DNA from: Lachnospiraceae bacterium UBA1818
Lineage (GTDB): Bacteria; Bacillota; Clostridia; Lachnospirales; Lachnospiraceae
Direction of reading: 5' to 3'
NCBI GenBank assembly: GCA_904419285.1
Contig: CAJFQZ010000003.1
Span: 1-64,000, forward strand
DNA: 64,000 nucleotides
Every line of letters begins with the position of its first letter. The stretch's first letter is position 1. Under the pieces are notes generated by a model. The model made no database searches and was not told where the DNA came from. It was given only the letters and a program-made list of their open reading frames with translations. Shown here in pieces: positions 52,449 through 60,775 of the stretch. The position numbers and the translations under genes are program-made.

Positions 52449-53513
52449 TTATGGACGTGGAACAGACCTGCTCATTCTGTCTTCCATAAGTTTTTCCAGA
52501 ATTGCTTCACAGGAGGACGATGGATTTTCCTGTACAAGCCTGTAGATTACTTCCACAACCTGTACTGTTTCTTCCATCTCTTCCGCGATCTGCCCAAGAG
52601 GCTTTCCCTTTCTGAACTTCTTCTGGATCACCTCTATCTGCTGAAGCAGACGGCCTCGCTCCATTCCTTTTTCCATTCCTTTTTCCATTCCTTTTTTTAT
52701 CCCAATCTCTTCTACATAATCACTTAGATTACACATCTGATTCAGCTCCTTTCCCATTTTCACCGTCATGGGTATATAAAAGTTTTCTTCCAATTCCCGG
52801 ATCTTCTGTTCTGCTTTCATCTCCGACGAAAGCAGTATATTCAGCATCTCTGTAAGTCTGTTTCCTTTCTGTGATCGAGGATTCAGACAAATCTGAACAA
52901 CTGTCAGTTTATCATATTCTGAAGGCTCATCCTGAATCCCCGGCAGAATATCTTCTTTCTTTATCAAATACCGGGAAACCGCGTTTCCGATATAATCCGG
53001 CGCATTCATGCAGATCCAGATACTGTAAACTTTTCGAATTCCATCATAATTGCTCCCGGTAAATTCTATCCCCTTCTGCGCCGAGATCATCCTTGCCCCG
53101 TAGAATACTCCTCTTGACGGAACCGCATAGCCGGGATGGAAATCTTTCTGCGCCTCGACGTTAATAATCATCTTTACTTTTTCGCCTTTTACCGGGAGAT
53201 ACACTGAAAAGCGGATATCAAAATAAACTTCTCCCTCGCCAGGCACTTTATCTTCTCCTGTCTCACCGATGATCTTCTCGGATTCAAAGGTACTGGTATT
53301 CGTCTTTCCCGGATCCACCCTTACTTGGGATATCATGATGTCATTTCCAATACACTGCTTGATCCGGCGGATGCTCATCTCTTCAAATTCTTTCACCGTA
53401 TACTTCAGAATCCAAGCAAGTATAACTTTGTTTGCCAAGATTCTTTTGCACTGGGCATCATACTGGCTCTTGCCAGCCGCCAGACCAATATCTCCGGCAA
53501 GTTCATTTTTCAT
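52449..53513 (-). CDS. Rpn-type PD-(D/E)XK nuclease-family protein
   Basis: This 354-residue protein starts at ATG 53513 (MKNELAGDIGL), 8 nt after AAAGGA. It belongs to the recombination-promoting nuclease/transposase-like family. The core (about residues 20-200) has the strand pair YFDIRFSVYLP and MIINVEAQKDF, which carry the D...ExQ active-site pattern, and a GNDIMISQVRV segment. The C-terminal tail holds a GMEKGMEKGMERG repeat encoded by three 12-bp units, typical of this family. Rpn proteins are often mobile and high-copy; here there is one copy, with its own promoter at 53653-53681. Confidence 0.85.
   Translation of the reverse strand: MKNELAGDIGLAAGKSQYDAQCKRILANKVILAWILKYTVKEFEEMSIRRIKQCIGNDIMISQVRVDPGKTNTSTFESEKIIGETGEDKVPGEGEVYFDIRFSVYLPVKGEKVKMIINVEAQKDFHPGYAVPSRGVFYGARMISAQKGIEFTGSNYDGIRKVYSIWICMNAPDYIGNAVSRYLIKKEDILPGIQDEPSEYDKLTVVQICLNPRSQKGNRLTEMLNILLSSEMKAEQKIRELEENFYIPMTVKMGKELNQMCNLSDYVEEIGIKKGMEKGMEKGMERGRLLQQIEVIQKKFRKGKPLGQIAEEMEETVQVVEVIYRLVQENPSSSCEAILEKLMEDRMSRSVPRP
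52661..52696. repeat. Three tandem 12-bp repeats inside the Rpn-type gene
   Basis: CCATTCCTTTTT occurs three times in perfect succession on the plus strand. It encodes the Lys-Gly-Met-Glu repeat of the protein. The unit is a multiple of 3, so copy changes keep the frame. Confidence 0.9.
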
Positions 53514-53652
53514 AGGCCTTATCCTTTCCTCATTATAGCGAATGTTTTCAGTTGTTACAAGCGGTTGATTTTTGCCTTCGAACTCAGGCAAGAACTACCA
53601 GATTATCTGACGGCATGAGAATGGCGATATGCCTGCCGTATAAGATGAATTT

Positions 53653-53681
53653 ACTTTAGCATATATCTTTTGTTTTCTCAA
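53653..53681 (-). promoter_or_regulatory. Promoter of the Rpn-type gene
   Basis: TTGAGA-17 bp-TAAAGT on the minus strand. The ~130-nt leader includes ACGGCA/TGCCGT arms. Sequence between here and 53705 is AT-rich. Confidence 0.5.
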
Positions 53682-53705
53682 GAAGTAATCTGCTGCTCCG
53701 GTGCA

Positions 53706-53779
53706 CCCTATGCATTAATCGAAAGGGACAGTCATCTGCTAGCCCGCTTGCATGACTGTCCCTTCCTGCTTATGCGCAC
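53706..53779. repeat. Palindromic element, copy 1 (degenerate)
   Basis: Starts CCCTATGCATTAATCG and ends CTTATGCGCA. The inner arms GGGACAGTCAT and ATGACTGTCCC are perfect; the loop is partly mismatched compared with copy 2. It can fold into one long hairpin. Confidence 0.8.
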
Positions 53780-53861
53780 TGGGCTTTCCACGCCGTCCGA
53801 TCTGACTTGCTTTCCGTTCGATTCCTCCGCTTTGCGGCTTCATCTCACTGAAAGGGCTCCG

Positions 53862-53934
53862 CCCTATGCATAAATCGAAAGGGACAGTCATTTGCAAGCC
53901 GGCTTGCATGACTGTCCCTTCCGATTTATGCGCA
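53862..53934. repeat. Palindromic element, copy 2 (near-perfect hairpin)
   Basis: Starts CCCTATGCATAAATCG. The arms GGGACAGTCAT...GCAAGCC and GGCTTGC-ATGACTGTCCC, followed by AAATCG/CGATTT pairing outside, make an almost perfect ~34-bp stem. It overlaps the last codon and stop of the ABC exporter gene at 53926 and may serve as its terminator, although no T-tract follows. Confidence 0.85.
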
Positions 53935-55758
53935 TGTCAGATCTGTAGATTCAAACTGTGAATTGTAAAGGTCGGCGTAGAAGCCTCCTTTGGCGAGGAG
54001 TTCTTCGTGGGTGCCCTGTTCGACGATGTCGCCTTCACGCATAACGAGGATCAGGTCCGCGTCGCGGATGGTTGACAGTCGATGTGCGATGACAAAGCTT
54101 GTGCGTCCTCGCATGAGGTTATCCATAGCCTTCTGAATCAGAACTTCTGTCCTCGTGTCAACGGAGCTGGTCGCCTCGTCGAGAATCAGAATCTTCGGAT
54201 CAGCGAGGATCGCTCTTGCGATCGTCAGGAGCTGCTTCTGTCCCTGGGAGACGTTGCTTGCCTCCTCATTGAGCTCCATATTATAGCCTCCCGGCAGGGT
54301 CTGTACAAAGCGATGTACATGAGCCGCTTTGGCTGCCTGGATGACTTCCTCATCCGTAGCGTCAAGTCTGCCGTACCGGATATTCTCCATAATCGTGCCG
54401 TGGAACAGCCAGGTATCCTGAAGCACCATGCCGAACATCTGACGCAGTTCACTGCGGTTGAAATCCTTTACATTGTGTCCGTCGATCTTAATGGCTCCGC
54501 TGTTTACATCGTAGAAGCGCATCAACAGCTTGATCATGGTCGTCTTTCCGGCTCCGGTCGGACCGACGATAGCGATCTTCTGACCTTCCTTCACCTTTGC
54601 GGAGAAATCATTGATGATGATCTTATCCGGATTATATCCGAAATGTACGTGATCAAACTCTACATTTCCCTGCAGCCCTTCCACGGAAACCGGATTCGGC
54701 ACTGTCTGGTCTTCCTCTGCTTCATCCAGGAACTCAAACACTCTCTCCGATGCAGCCGCTGTGGACTGAAGCATATTTGCCACCTGCGCCACCTGCTGGA
54801 TCGGCTGGGTAAAGTTTCGCACATACTGGATGAAGGACTGGATATCACCGACTTCGATCGCATTTTTGATCGTCAGATATCCTCCCAGGATCGCCACTGC
54901 AACATATCCCAGATTTCCGATGAACTGCATCACCGGCATCATCATTCCTGAGAAGAACTGGGATTTCCATGCAGAATCATACAGCTTATCATTTGTTGCA
55001 TTGAATTCCCGGATCACATCCTCCTCTTTGTTGAAAGCCTTAATGATATTGTGGCCGCTGTAGATTTCCTCCACCTGACCGTTTACATTTCCAAGGTATT
55101 CCTGCTGCCCTCGGAAGTATCTCTGAGAATGTTTCATTACGAAGGATAACAGCAGGACTGAGATCGGCAGGATCAGGATCGCCACCAGTGTCATAAGCGG
55201 ACTGATGGAAAGCATCATGACCAGCACGCCGATGATCGTCGTGACTGAGGTGATCAGCTGGGTTGCGCTCTGGTTCAGGCTCTGTCCCAGAGTATCCACA
55301 TCGTTTGTCACACGGGAAAGGATCTCCCCTACCGGCTTTGTGTCAAAATAGTTCATTGGCATCCGGTTGATCTTCTCGGAGATTTCTTTTCTCAGACGGT
55401 ATGTCGTCTTCTGTGATACCCCTGTCATGATCAGTCCCTGGATGAAAGAGCACAGCGCACTGATCAGATACAGTCCCAGTGTCATGAGAAGGATCTGGCC
55501 GATCCTGCCGAAATCCATTCCGCTGCCGCCTGACACCTTGCTGACAAGGCCGTTGAATATCTCTGTCGTCGCTTTTCCGAGGATCTTCGGTCCCGCAATG
55601 TTGAATACGGTGCCGCAGACTGCAAAAACTGCCACGAAGATCATATGCACCTTGAAAGCGCCCATATATTTAAACAATTTTTTTAATGTTCCTTTAAAGT
55701 CTTTTGCCTTCTCACCCGGCATGCCGCCGTGCGCTCCGTGTCCTCCCATTCTAGGCAT
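53926..55758 (-). CDS. Heterodimeric ABC exporter, canonical-Walker-B half (610 aa)
   Basis: This half-transporter has six transmembrane helices (about residues 35-320) and an ATPase domain (about 365-605). Walker A is GPTGAGKTT, Walker B is ILILDEATSSVD with the catalytic Glu, and the switch His is in IAHRLSTI. The C-loop reads SQGQK instead of SGGQ. It therefore pairs with the neighbour, which has the reverse defects, to form one active and one degenerate ATP site, as in BmrCD/TM287-288 exporters. It overlaps the partner's stop by 8 bp. Multidrug or antimicrobial export is likely. Confidence 0.93.
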   Translation of the reverse strand: MPRMGGHGAHGGMPGEKAKDFKGTLKKLFKYMGAFKVHMIFVAVFAVCGTVFNIAGPKILGKATTEIFNGLVSKVSGGSGMDFGRIGQILLMTLGLYLISALCSFIQGLIMTGVSQKTTYRLRKEISEKINRMPMNYFDTKPVGEILSRVTNDVDTLGQSLNQSATQLITSVTTIIGVLVMMLSISPLMTLVAILILPISVLLLSFVMKHSQRYFRGQQEYLGNVNGQVEEIYSGHNIIKAFNKEEDVIREFNATNDKLYDSAWKSQFFSGMMMPVMQFIGNLGYVAVAILGGYLTIKNAIEVGDIQSFIQYVRNFTQPIQQVAQVANMLQSTAAASERVFEFLDEAEEDQTVPNPVSVEGLQGNVEFDHVHFGYNPDKIIINDFSAKVKEGQKIAIVGPTGAGKTTMIKLLMRFYDVNSGAIKIDGHNVKDFNRSELRQMFGMVLQDTWLFHGTIMENIRYGRLDATDEEVIQAAKAAHVHRFVQTLPGGYNMELNEEASNVSQGQKQLLTIARAILADPKILILDEATSSVDTRTEVLIQKAMDNLMRGRTSFVIAHRLSTIRDADLILVMREGDIVEQGTHEELLAKGGFYADLYNSQFESTDLTCA

Positions 55759-58012
55759 GGCTTACAGCCTCCTTTCCGTCTGCTCCGTCACTCTTCCCGG
55801 CTTTTCCGGCGTTCAGCTCCGATTCTGAAAGCTGAGATGCAGCGATCTGCCGGTATACCTCACAGTTTTCCAGAAGTTCGCTGTGGGTTCCCATCCCTGC
55901 GATTCTGCCTTCGTCGAGCACTATGATCTGTTCTGCATTGAGGATCGTGCTGATCCTCTGCGCCACGATCAGAACGGTGCTGTCCTTCGTTCTCTTTCTG
56001 AGCGCTTTGCGGAGCGTCACATCCGTCTTAAAGTCCAGCGCAGAGAAGCTGTCATCGAAGATAAACACCTCCGGATGCTTGGCGATCGCTCTTGCGATGG
56101 AAAGTCTCTGCTTCTGTCCGCCGGATACGTTGGAACCGCCCTGAGCAATATGGCTCTTATACCGATCCGGCTTTTCCTCTATGAATTCCACGGCCTGAGC
56201 GATCTCCGCCGCCTCTTTCATCTCTTCTTCGCTTCCGTCCGGATTGCCGAACATGATATTCGAAGCAATGTCACCGGAGAAAAGCAGTCCCTTCTGCGGC
56301 ACATATCCGAGACGGTCTCTCAGCTCATGCTGGCTGACTTCCCGGATATCTGTTCCATCCAGGGTAATGGAGCCCTCCGTCACATCATAGAAACGCGGGA
56401 TCAGGTTGACCAGAGTGGATTTTCCGCTTCCCGTACTTCCGATGATCGCGGTCGTCTGTCCCGGCTTCGCAGTAAATGTTATATCGTGGAGCACATTTTC
56501 CTCTGCTCCGGGATACCGGAAGGAAACATGGTCAAACCTGAGCAGTCCCCGCTCCTCCCTGTCAAATGTCTTCGGCTGTTCCGGATCGTGGATGACTGTC
56601 CTGCTCTGAAGCACTTCCTCCACACGGTCTGCCGCAACGGCAGCTCTCGGGAGCATGATCGACAGCATGCACAGCATCAGGAATCCCATGATGATCTGCA
56701 TCGTATACTGAATGAACGCCATCATATCACCGACCTGCATCTGACCGTCATCGATACCGTGGGCACCGGTCCACATGATCAGGACAGACACTCCGTTCAT
56801 GACAAGCATCATGACAGGCATCATAAATGTCATTGCGCGGTTGACGAAGAGGTTTGTCTTCGTCAGGTCCAGATTGGCAGCGTCAAATCTCTCCTCCTCA
56901 TGCTTCTCTGTGCTGAATGCACGGATGACCGGAAGTCCCGTCAGGATCTCACGCATGACAAGGTTCACCTTGTCGACCAGTGTCTGCAGGATCTTGAACT
57001 TCGGCATCGCCACAAGGAACAAGACCAAGATGACCAGCGCGATCAGCACCACCGCCAGCGCAATGATCCACGACATAGACACATTCGTCTGGAATACCTG
57101 CCAGATTCCTCCAATGGCAAGAATAGGCGCATACAGTACGATTCTCAGAAGCATGACAGTAAGAAGCTGGATCTGCTGAATATCGTTGGTGCTTCTGGTG
57201 ATAAGAGAAGCGGTTGAAAAATGGTCAAACTCATTATTGGAGAACCCTACCACTTTCTTGAACACTCTGCTCCTTAAGTTCCGTCCGGTGGACGCTCCTA
57301 CCCTGGACGCCAGGAATCCGACCGTCACACTTGCCGCCATTCCCAGAAATGCCAGTGCCGCCATCTTGCCTCCGGTTACAAGCAGGTAATTCGTCTGCAT
57401 CCGGTCCATGTCCATTCCGACATTTTCATAGGCGCTGCGCACATAGCTGACGGCCGCCTGTTCCAGGATACTGTCCGGCATATCTTTCAGCTGTTCGCTC
57501 ATCTTTTCCGTCATGGCATCCCGCTGTTCCTGGGGCAGCATTTCCATGATATCAAAGATATCCATGTCTTCACTGACCATCTGCGGGGGCAGATTTTCTT
57601 TGATCTGACTTTCGATCTGTTTTGTCATATCGCTGTCCGACTCAAATCCTGACACAAGCATCATCGGTCCCTGAAGGAGATTCTCCGGTTCACCAATTTC
57701 ATCCTCATTATCTGATACGGAAGATTTCAGTACATATGCTTCCGTGTCATACGTACTGTCATCTTTATCATATGCGTCCAGCACAGTCTGCTGATCGTCC
57801 TCCGGGACAAAAAGCAGAAGCCGGTCCATCTCTTCCACAGAGATTGCCTCCGGGATCTGGTCCTCGATTCCCCCCTGCTGGATACCGACATTTACAATGT
57901 CTGATGTATACGCCGGGAGCGACAGATCGCAGTACGCCTGAACAAACAGGATGACGATGATCGCCAGCATGGATTTCCACTGTACTGCTGCGTACTTGAA
58001 TAAATTCTTCAT
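55751..58012 (-). CDS. Heterodimeric ABC exporter, degenerate-Walker-B half (753 aa)
   Basis: This partner half-transporter has TM1 near residues 12-33, then an unusual ~150-residue acidic extracellular segment (about 40-200). TM2-6 follow, then an ATPase domain (about 480-720). Walker A is GSTGSGKST, the C-loop is the canonical VSGGQKQ, but Walker B ends IFDDSFSALD, with Asp in place of the catalytic Glu, and the switch position is VAQRIST (Gln for His). These define the degenerate-site subunit. It is the first gene of the pair, downstream of the MarR gene. Confidence 0.93.
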   Translation of the reverse strand: MKNLFKYAAVQWKSMLAIIVILFVQAYCDLSLPAYTSDIVNVGIQQGGIEDQIPEAISVEEMDRLLLFVPEDDQQTVLDAYDKDDSTYDTEAYVLKSSVSDNEDEIGEPENLLQGPMMLVSGFESDSDMTKQIESQIKENLPPQMVSEDMDIFDIMEMLPQEQRDAMTEKMSEQLKDMPDSILEQAAVSYVRSAYENVGMDMDRMQTNYLLVTGGKMAALAFLGMAASVTVGFLASRVGASTGRNLRSRVFKKVVGFSNNEFDHFSTASLITRSTNDIQQIQLLTVMLLRIVLYAPILAIGGIWQVFQTNVSMSWIIALAVVLIALVILVLFLVAMPKFKILQTLVDKVNLVMREILTGLPVIRAFSTEKHEEERFDAANLDLTKTNLFVNRAMTFMMPVMMLVMNGVSVLIMWTGAHGIDDGQMQVGDMMAFIQYTMQIIMGFLMLCMLSIMLPRAAVAADRVEEVLQSRTVIHDPEQPKTFDREERGLLRFDHVSFRYPGAEENVLHDITFTAKPGQTTAIIGSTGSGKSTLVNLIPRFYDVTEGSITLDGTDIREVSQHELRDRLGYVPQKGLLFSGDIASNIMFGNPDGSEEEMKEAAEIAQAVEFIEEKPDRYKSHIAQGGSNVSGGQKQRLSIARAIAKHPEVFIFDDSFSALDFKTDVTLRKALRKRTKDSTVLIVAQRISTILNAEQIIVLDEGRIAGMGTHSELLENCEVYRQIAASQLSESELNAGKAGKSDGADGKEAVSHA

Positions 58013-58112
58013 AATCTGCTTTTCCTTTCTCTTAATATATGATAACTGTTTATCCCATACCCCGGCTCCGCCGTGTCATCGGCGCTCATTTATGCCGCGC
58101 ACAGGGAAACAG

Positions 58113-58541
58113 TTATTGCAAATTGTCGTTGATCTGCATCAGCAGACGCCGAAAGAGCATGATCTCTTCCGGACTCATTCCCCGGAAGATCAGACTGCTC
58201 ATCTCCTCTGCCACCTGCTTTACATTTTGTATGCAGGATTCGCCCTTCTCCGTCAGGGCAAGCCGCATGATCCGCTGATCGGCTTCATCCGGTTTTCTCG
58301 TGATATACCCCTCCCGCTCCATCTTCTGGATCGCAGAAGTTATTGACGGCGGCGTCATGTTCAGACTTGACGCCAGTTCCTTCTGCGACATGGAACTGCG
58401 CCGGTGCAGGGCGAACAGGATGCTCGCCTGGCTTCTGTTCAGGTCAAACTCCTGATATTTGCTCTTCGCCCGGTTCATGACTCGGTGCATTACAATGCCC
58501 AGCAGTCCCAGATCCGGGATATCATTCAGGTCGCACTGCAT
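58113..58541 (-). CDS. MarR-family transcriptional regulator of the ABC exporter
   Basis: This 142-residue winged-helix regulator has FDLNRSQASILFALHRRSSMSQKELASSLNMTPPSITSAIQKMEREGYITRK (split over about residues 33-85), giving the recognition helix and wing of MarR proteins, with dimerisation helices at both ends. It lies 100 bp upstream of the two exporter genes in the same direction. The palindrome just upstream of its ribosome site suggests autorepression. An inducing drug or peptide is likely but unknown. Confidence 0.92.
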   Translation of the reverse strand: MQCDLNDIPDLGLLGIVMHRVMNRAKSKYQEFDLNRSQASILFALHRRSSMSQKELASSLNMTPPSITSAIQKMEREGYITRKPDEADQRIMRLALTEKGESCIQNVKQVAEEMSSLIFRGMSPEEIMLFRRLLMQINDNLQ

Positions 58542-58560
58542 TTTGATCCCTCCATTTTTA

Positions 58561-58578
58561 TTTAGTTAAATAACTAAA
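58561..58578. promoter_or_regulatory. Candidate MarR operator
   Basis: Perfect 8-bp arms TTTAGTTA and TAACTAAA with a 2-bp centre, placed between the -10 element and the MarR start codon. A half-site TTTAGTTAGA occurs at 58668-58677. Confidence 0.65.
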
Positions 58579-58582
58579 CGAT

Positions 58583-58611
58583 ATATTAGTATTAATGCAC
58601 AAGAATGTCAA
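58583..58611 (-). promoter_or_regulatory. Promoter of the MarR-ABC operon
   Basis: Perfect TTGACA, 17 bp, then TAATAT on the minus strand, with the MarR operator candidate immediately downstream. Confidence 0.8.
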
Positions 58612-59253
58612 GCAATTATATTTATATCCGTCCAAATTTTATACTTTATTAACAATTTTCTCCCGTCTTTTAGTTAGATGGAGAGTTCCCTCTCCCGGTA
58701 ATACTGGATTTACAGAAAAATACTGATGCCAGCGGCATCTTCCATCTGACATACTATGCCCCTCATAAAAAAATGCCACAAATGAATCCCTGTTCATTCT
58801 GGCACTCCCTGCATATATGGATTTACCGTCACCTGAGCTCTTACATCATATACATGATCTTACAATATTGGAACCAAAATACGAAAAGCATGCGTGTGAT
58901 CATAGATATCAGTAAAAATACCATTGTTCTATACCCTTCCTTAGACTTTTTCTGCCGCAGCAGGTATAGCCTTTCCCCCTTTGTTCCAGACTAATACTGC
59001 TGCTTTTATTCGTACGGCACTGCCATTTCAGTACAAATATTTACTAAATTCAATAGTAAATTTCTTTACTGTGATATTTTGTTGTCGAAGAATGTTACCG
59101 TTCACACCGTACTCACGGATAAGAAACTGCCTCTTACATGCCAGGCATGACGCTTCAGTTTCTTATACATGAGTGCAAGTGTAACTCGTAACCGAGGCAT
59201 TGCACCACACACTGGCCGCGGCCGGTGTTCGGACTGTAATCCAGGAGGATCCT
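58612..59253. other. 640-bp intergenic stretch without a convincing gene
   Basis: Short open frames on the plus strand (about 58773-58994 and 58981-59172) lack ribosome sites and family features, so I do not call them. The stretch holds an inverted repeat with arms ATAAGAAACTG/CAGTTTCTTAT around an inner ATGCC/GGCAT (59119-59166). It also holds arms GTGCAA/TTGCAC (59173-59205) and a GC-rich palindrome (59209-59228) next to the XRE gene. Confidence 0.6.
59209..59228. promoter_or_regulatory. GC-rich palindrome upstream of the XRE gene
   Basis: ACAC.GGCC-GC-GGCC.GTGT, 20 bp with one mismatched pair, ends 13 bp before the AGGAGG of the XRE gene. It could be an operator or RNA hairpin. Confidence 0.45.
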
Positions 59254-59490
59254 ATGAAAAAGACATATATACAGATCATGCGTGAATTAAGAGAAGACAA
59301 CGACCGGACACAGCAGGAAGTCGCCGACTATCTGGGCACTTCTCAGACCATGTACGCCCGCTATGAGCGCGTTGCCAATGAACTGCCGATCCGGCATCTG
59401 ATCAGATTATGCGAATATTATCATGTATCCTCAGATTATTTTCTCGGACTTTCTCAGAATAAAAAAAGTCCGGCGGAACACCGCCGGTAA
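59254..59490 (+). CDS. Small XRE-family helix-turn-helix regulator
   Basis: This 78-residue protein starts at ATG 59254 (MKKTYIQIMRELRED), 5 nt after AGGAGG; an earlier in-frame Met lacks a site. Almost the whole protein is a lambda-repressor-like HTH (about residues 5-65: TQQEVADYLGTSQTMYARYERVANELPIRHLIRLCEYYHVSSDYFLGL). The tail KKSPAEHRR is encoded by a GC-rich hairpin that acts as terminator for the opposite strand. No partner gene is nearby. Confidence 0.88.
   Translation: MKKTYIQIMRELREDNDRTQQEVADYLGTSQTMYARYERVANELPIRHLIRLCEYYHVSSDYFLGLSQNKKSPAEHRR
59460..59488 (-). terminator. Terminator of the DUF4317 gene, inside the XRE 3' end
   Basis: On the minus strand CCGGCGG-TGTT-CCGCCGG is followed by ACTTTTTTTATTC. 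It lies ~80 bp past the DUF4317 stop and inside the XRE coding sequence. Confidence 0.85.
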
Positions 59491-59503
59491 AAATAAGTAT
59501 GCG

Positions 59504-59547
59504 GCAGGAAAACAGGCTTTTAAATCCCGCTTTCCTGCTTCTTTTTT
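59504..59547 (+). terminator. Terminator of the XRE gene
   Basis: Plus-strand arms GCAGGAAA/TTTCCTGC with a 20-nt loop are followed by TTCTTTTTT, ~14 bp after the XRE stop. Confidence 0.75.
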
Positions 59548-59569
59548 AAATAGCGCGTCTTCCTTTCTC

Positions 59570-60775
59570 TCAGTCCTCGTCAAAAGGTACTCCGCTTTCC
59601 TCATCTCCGCCGTTCTCTGTACCTTCCGCCTGCTGTCCGGCTCCGCTCCATTTCATCGTCCTTACATTGATTCCGTTCACCTCGATATGATCGTCCACCG
59701 GGATCACCAGACACTGCCGCCCGTCAATGATCCTCGTCTCTACAAGATCCGCCCGGTCCGGGTTCACCTTGATGATAATGTCCGGTGTCTCAATATTGAA
59801 CTTTCTTGTCTCCGCAATATTGGATGCCAGAAGGGACGTCTTCTCTCCTGCATTCTCCTCATAATTCCGGTCAAAGTTTTCCATCTTTTCTGCTGAGACG
59901 CCGCTCTGCTCGAAAATCTTCTTCACATCTGTCTTGTCCAGCTTGAGCGGCTCCGGCTCTTCCTTGTGCTCCTCGATCAGATCATTTAATGTCTCATGAA
60001 TATTGCGGACCGTCTCGTAGTCGCCCTCCTCACCCAGCGTATCTTCAATGATCATCTGGAACGTCTCTTTCTGGGTGTCCGCGGACATGGGCATCTGCGC
60101 GCCCAGGAGCTGACTGATCATCTCCGGCTGCAGGTCCTCGGATTTCTTCGTATAATAGAGTACACTGTGAAGATCCGTGCTCCTGTCATTGAACGCCGGG
60201 AACAGGAATCCCTTGTCCGGCATATCCACGATCCAGTCACGGATCCGATCCTGGATCCGATTGTCCTCCGCGTTATAGCAGAGCCCCGCCTTTGACAGAG
60301 ACACCGGGCAGATGCTCATGAGAAGATACTCATACACCTCGTCTGAAGCGTCGAACATCTCCAGATCATCGGAAGATTTTCCCGGTATATCATACATGGC
60401 ATGGATCAATATGATATAGTAATTCTCGCCGTATTCATATGTAGCGATCACCTTGTCATAGAACTCTTCCAGGAGCATATCATCCTCAAGCCTGCTATTT
60501 CTGAGTTTCAAAAGAAATTCCTGCGTTCCTCCGGGCATCTCTGCATCCAGCGGAAATTCCATGTTCAGCATGTTTTTACCAACAGTACCTGACAATGTTT
60601 TCTTAAATATATCAAAATATTTGAATGCCTCTTCCTCCGGAAGAGAGAGGAACGCATCCTTTGACTCCATCTTCTTGTTCTTCTCATGATCTACATAGCA
60701 TCCGCAGATTCTTGTGATCGCACAGTTTTTCGGAGTAAACTGCTTACGTATCTCCAGTATTTCCTTTTTGTTCAT
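59570..60775 (-). CDS. DUF4317-family protein
   Basis: This 401-residue soluble protein starts MNKKEILEIRKQFTPKNCAITRICGCYVDHEK and matches the DUF4317 family, frequent in Clostridia and of unknown function. No transmembrane segment or signal peptide. Notable are the Cys pair in ITRICGCYVD (near 20-26), a middle LLMSICPVSLSKAGLCYN region, and a strongly acidic C-terminus (NGGDEESGVPFDED). The ribosome site AGAGAGG lies ~10 nt before the ATG. Single-gene unit. Spacing from the divergent ABC operon is 332 bp. Confidence 0.8.
   Translation of the reverse strand: MNKKEILEIRKQFTPKNCAITRICGCYVDHEKNKKMESKDAFLSLPEEEAFKYFDIFKKTLSGTVGKNMLNMEFPLDAEMPGGTQEFLLKLRNSRLEDDMLLEEFYDKVIATYEYGENYYIILIHAMYDIPGKSSDDLEMFDASDEVYEYLLMSICPVSLSKAGLCYNAEDNRIQDRIRDWIVDMPDKGFLFPAFNDRSTDLHSVLYYTKKSEDLQPEMISQLLGAQMPMSADTQKETFQMIIEDTLGEEGDYETVRNIHETLNDLIEEHKEEPEPLKLDKTDVKKIFEQSGVSAEKMENFDRNYEENAGEKTSLLASNIAETRKFNIETPDIIIKVNPDRADLVETRIIDGRQCLVIPVDDHIEVNGINVRTMKWSGAGQQAEGTENGGDEESGVPFDED

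Noticed and set aside
52661-52696. Tandem repeats considered as a CRISPR-like array
   Set aside because: The units are 12 bp, directly adjacent with no spacers, and encode the repeat tail of the Rpn-type protein.
53706-53934. Palindrome pair considered as terminal inverted repeats of an insertion sequence
   Set aside because: The copies are in direct orientation, only 83 bp lie between them and no transposase is enclosed.
55883-57217. Plus-strand open frame opposite the 753-residue ABC gene
   Set aside because: Asp/His-rich antisense frame; the minus-strand gene has full ABC motifs.
58773-59172. Two short plus-strand frames between the marR promoter and the XRE gene
   Set aside because: No ribosome sites, Trp/Tyr/Ile-rich random-like composition, no similarity I recognise.
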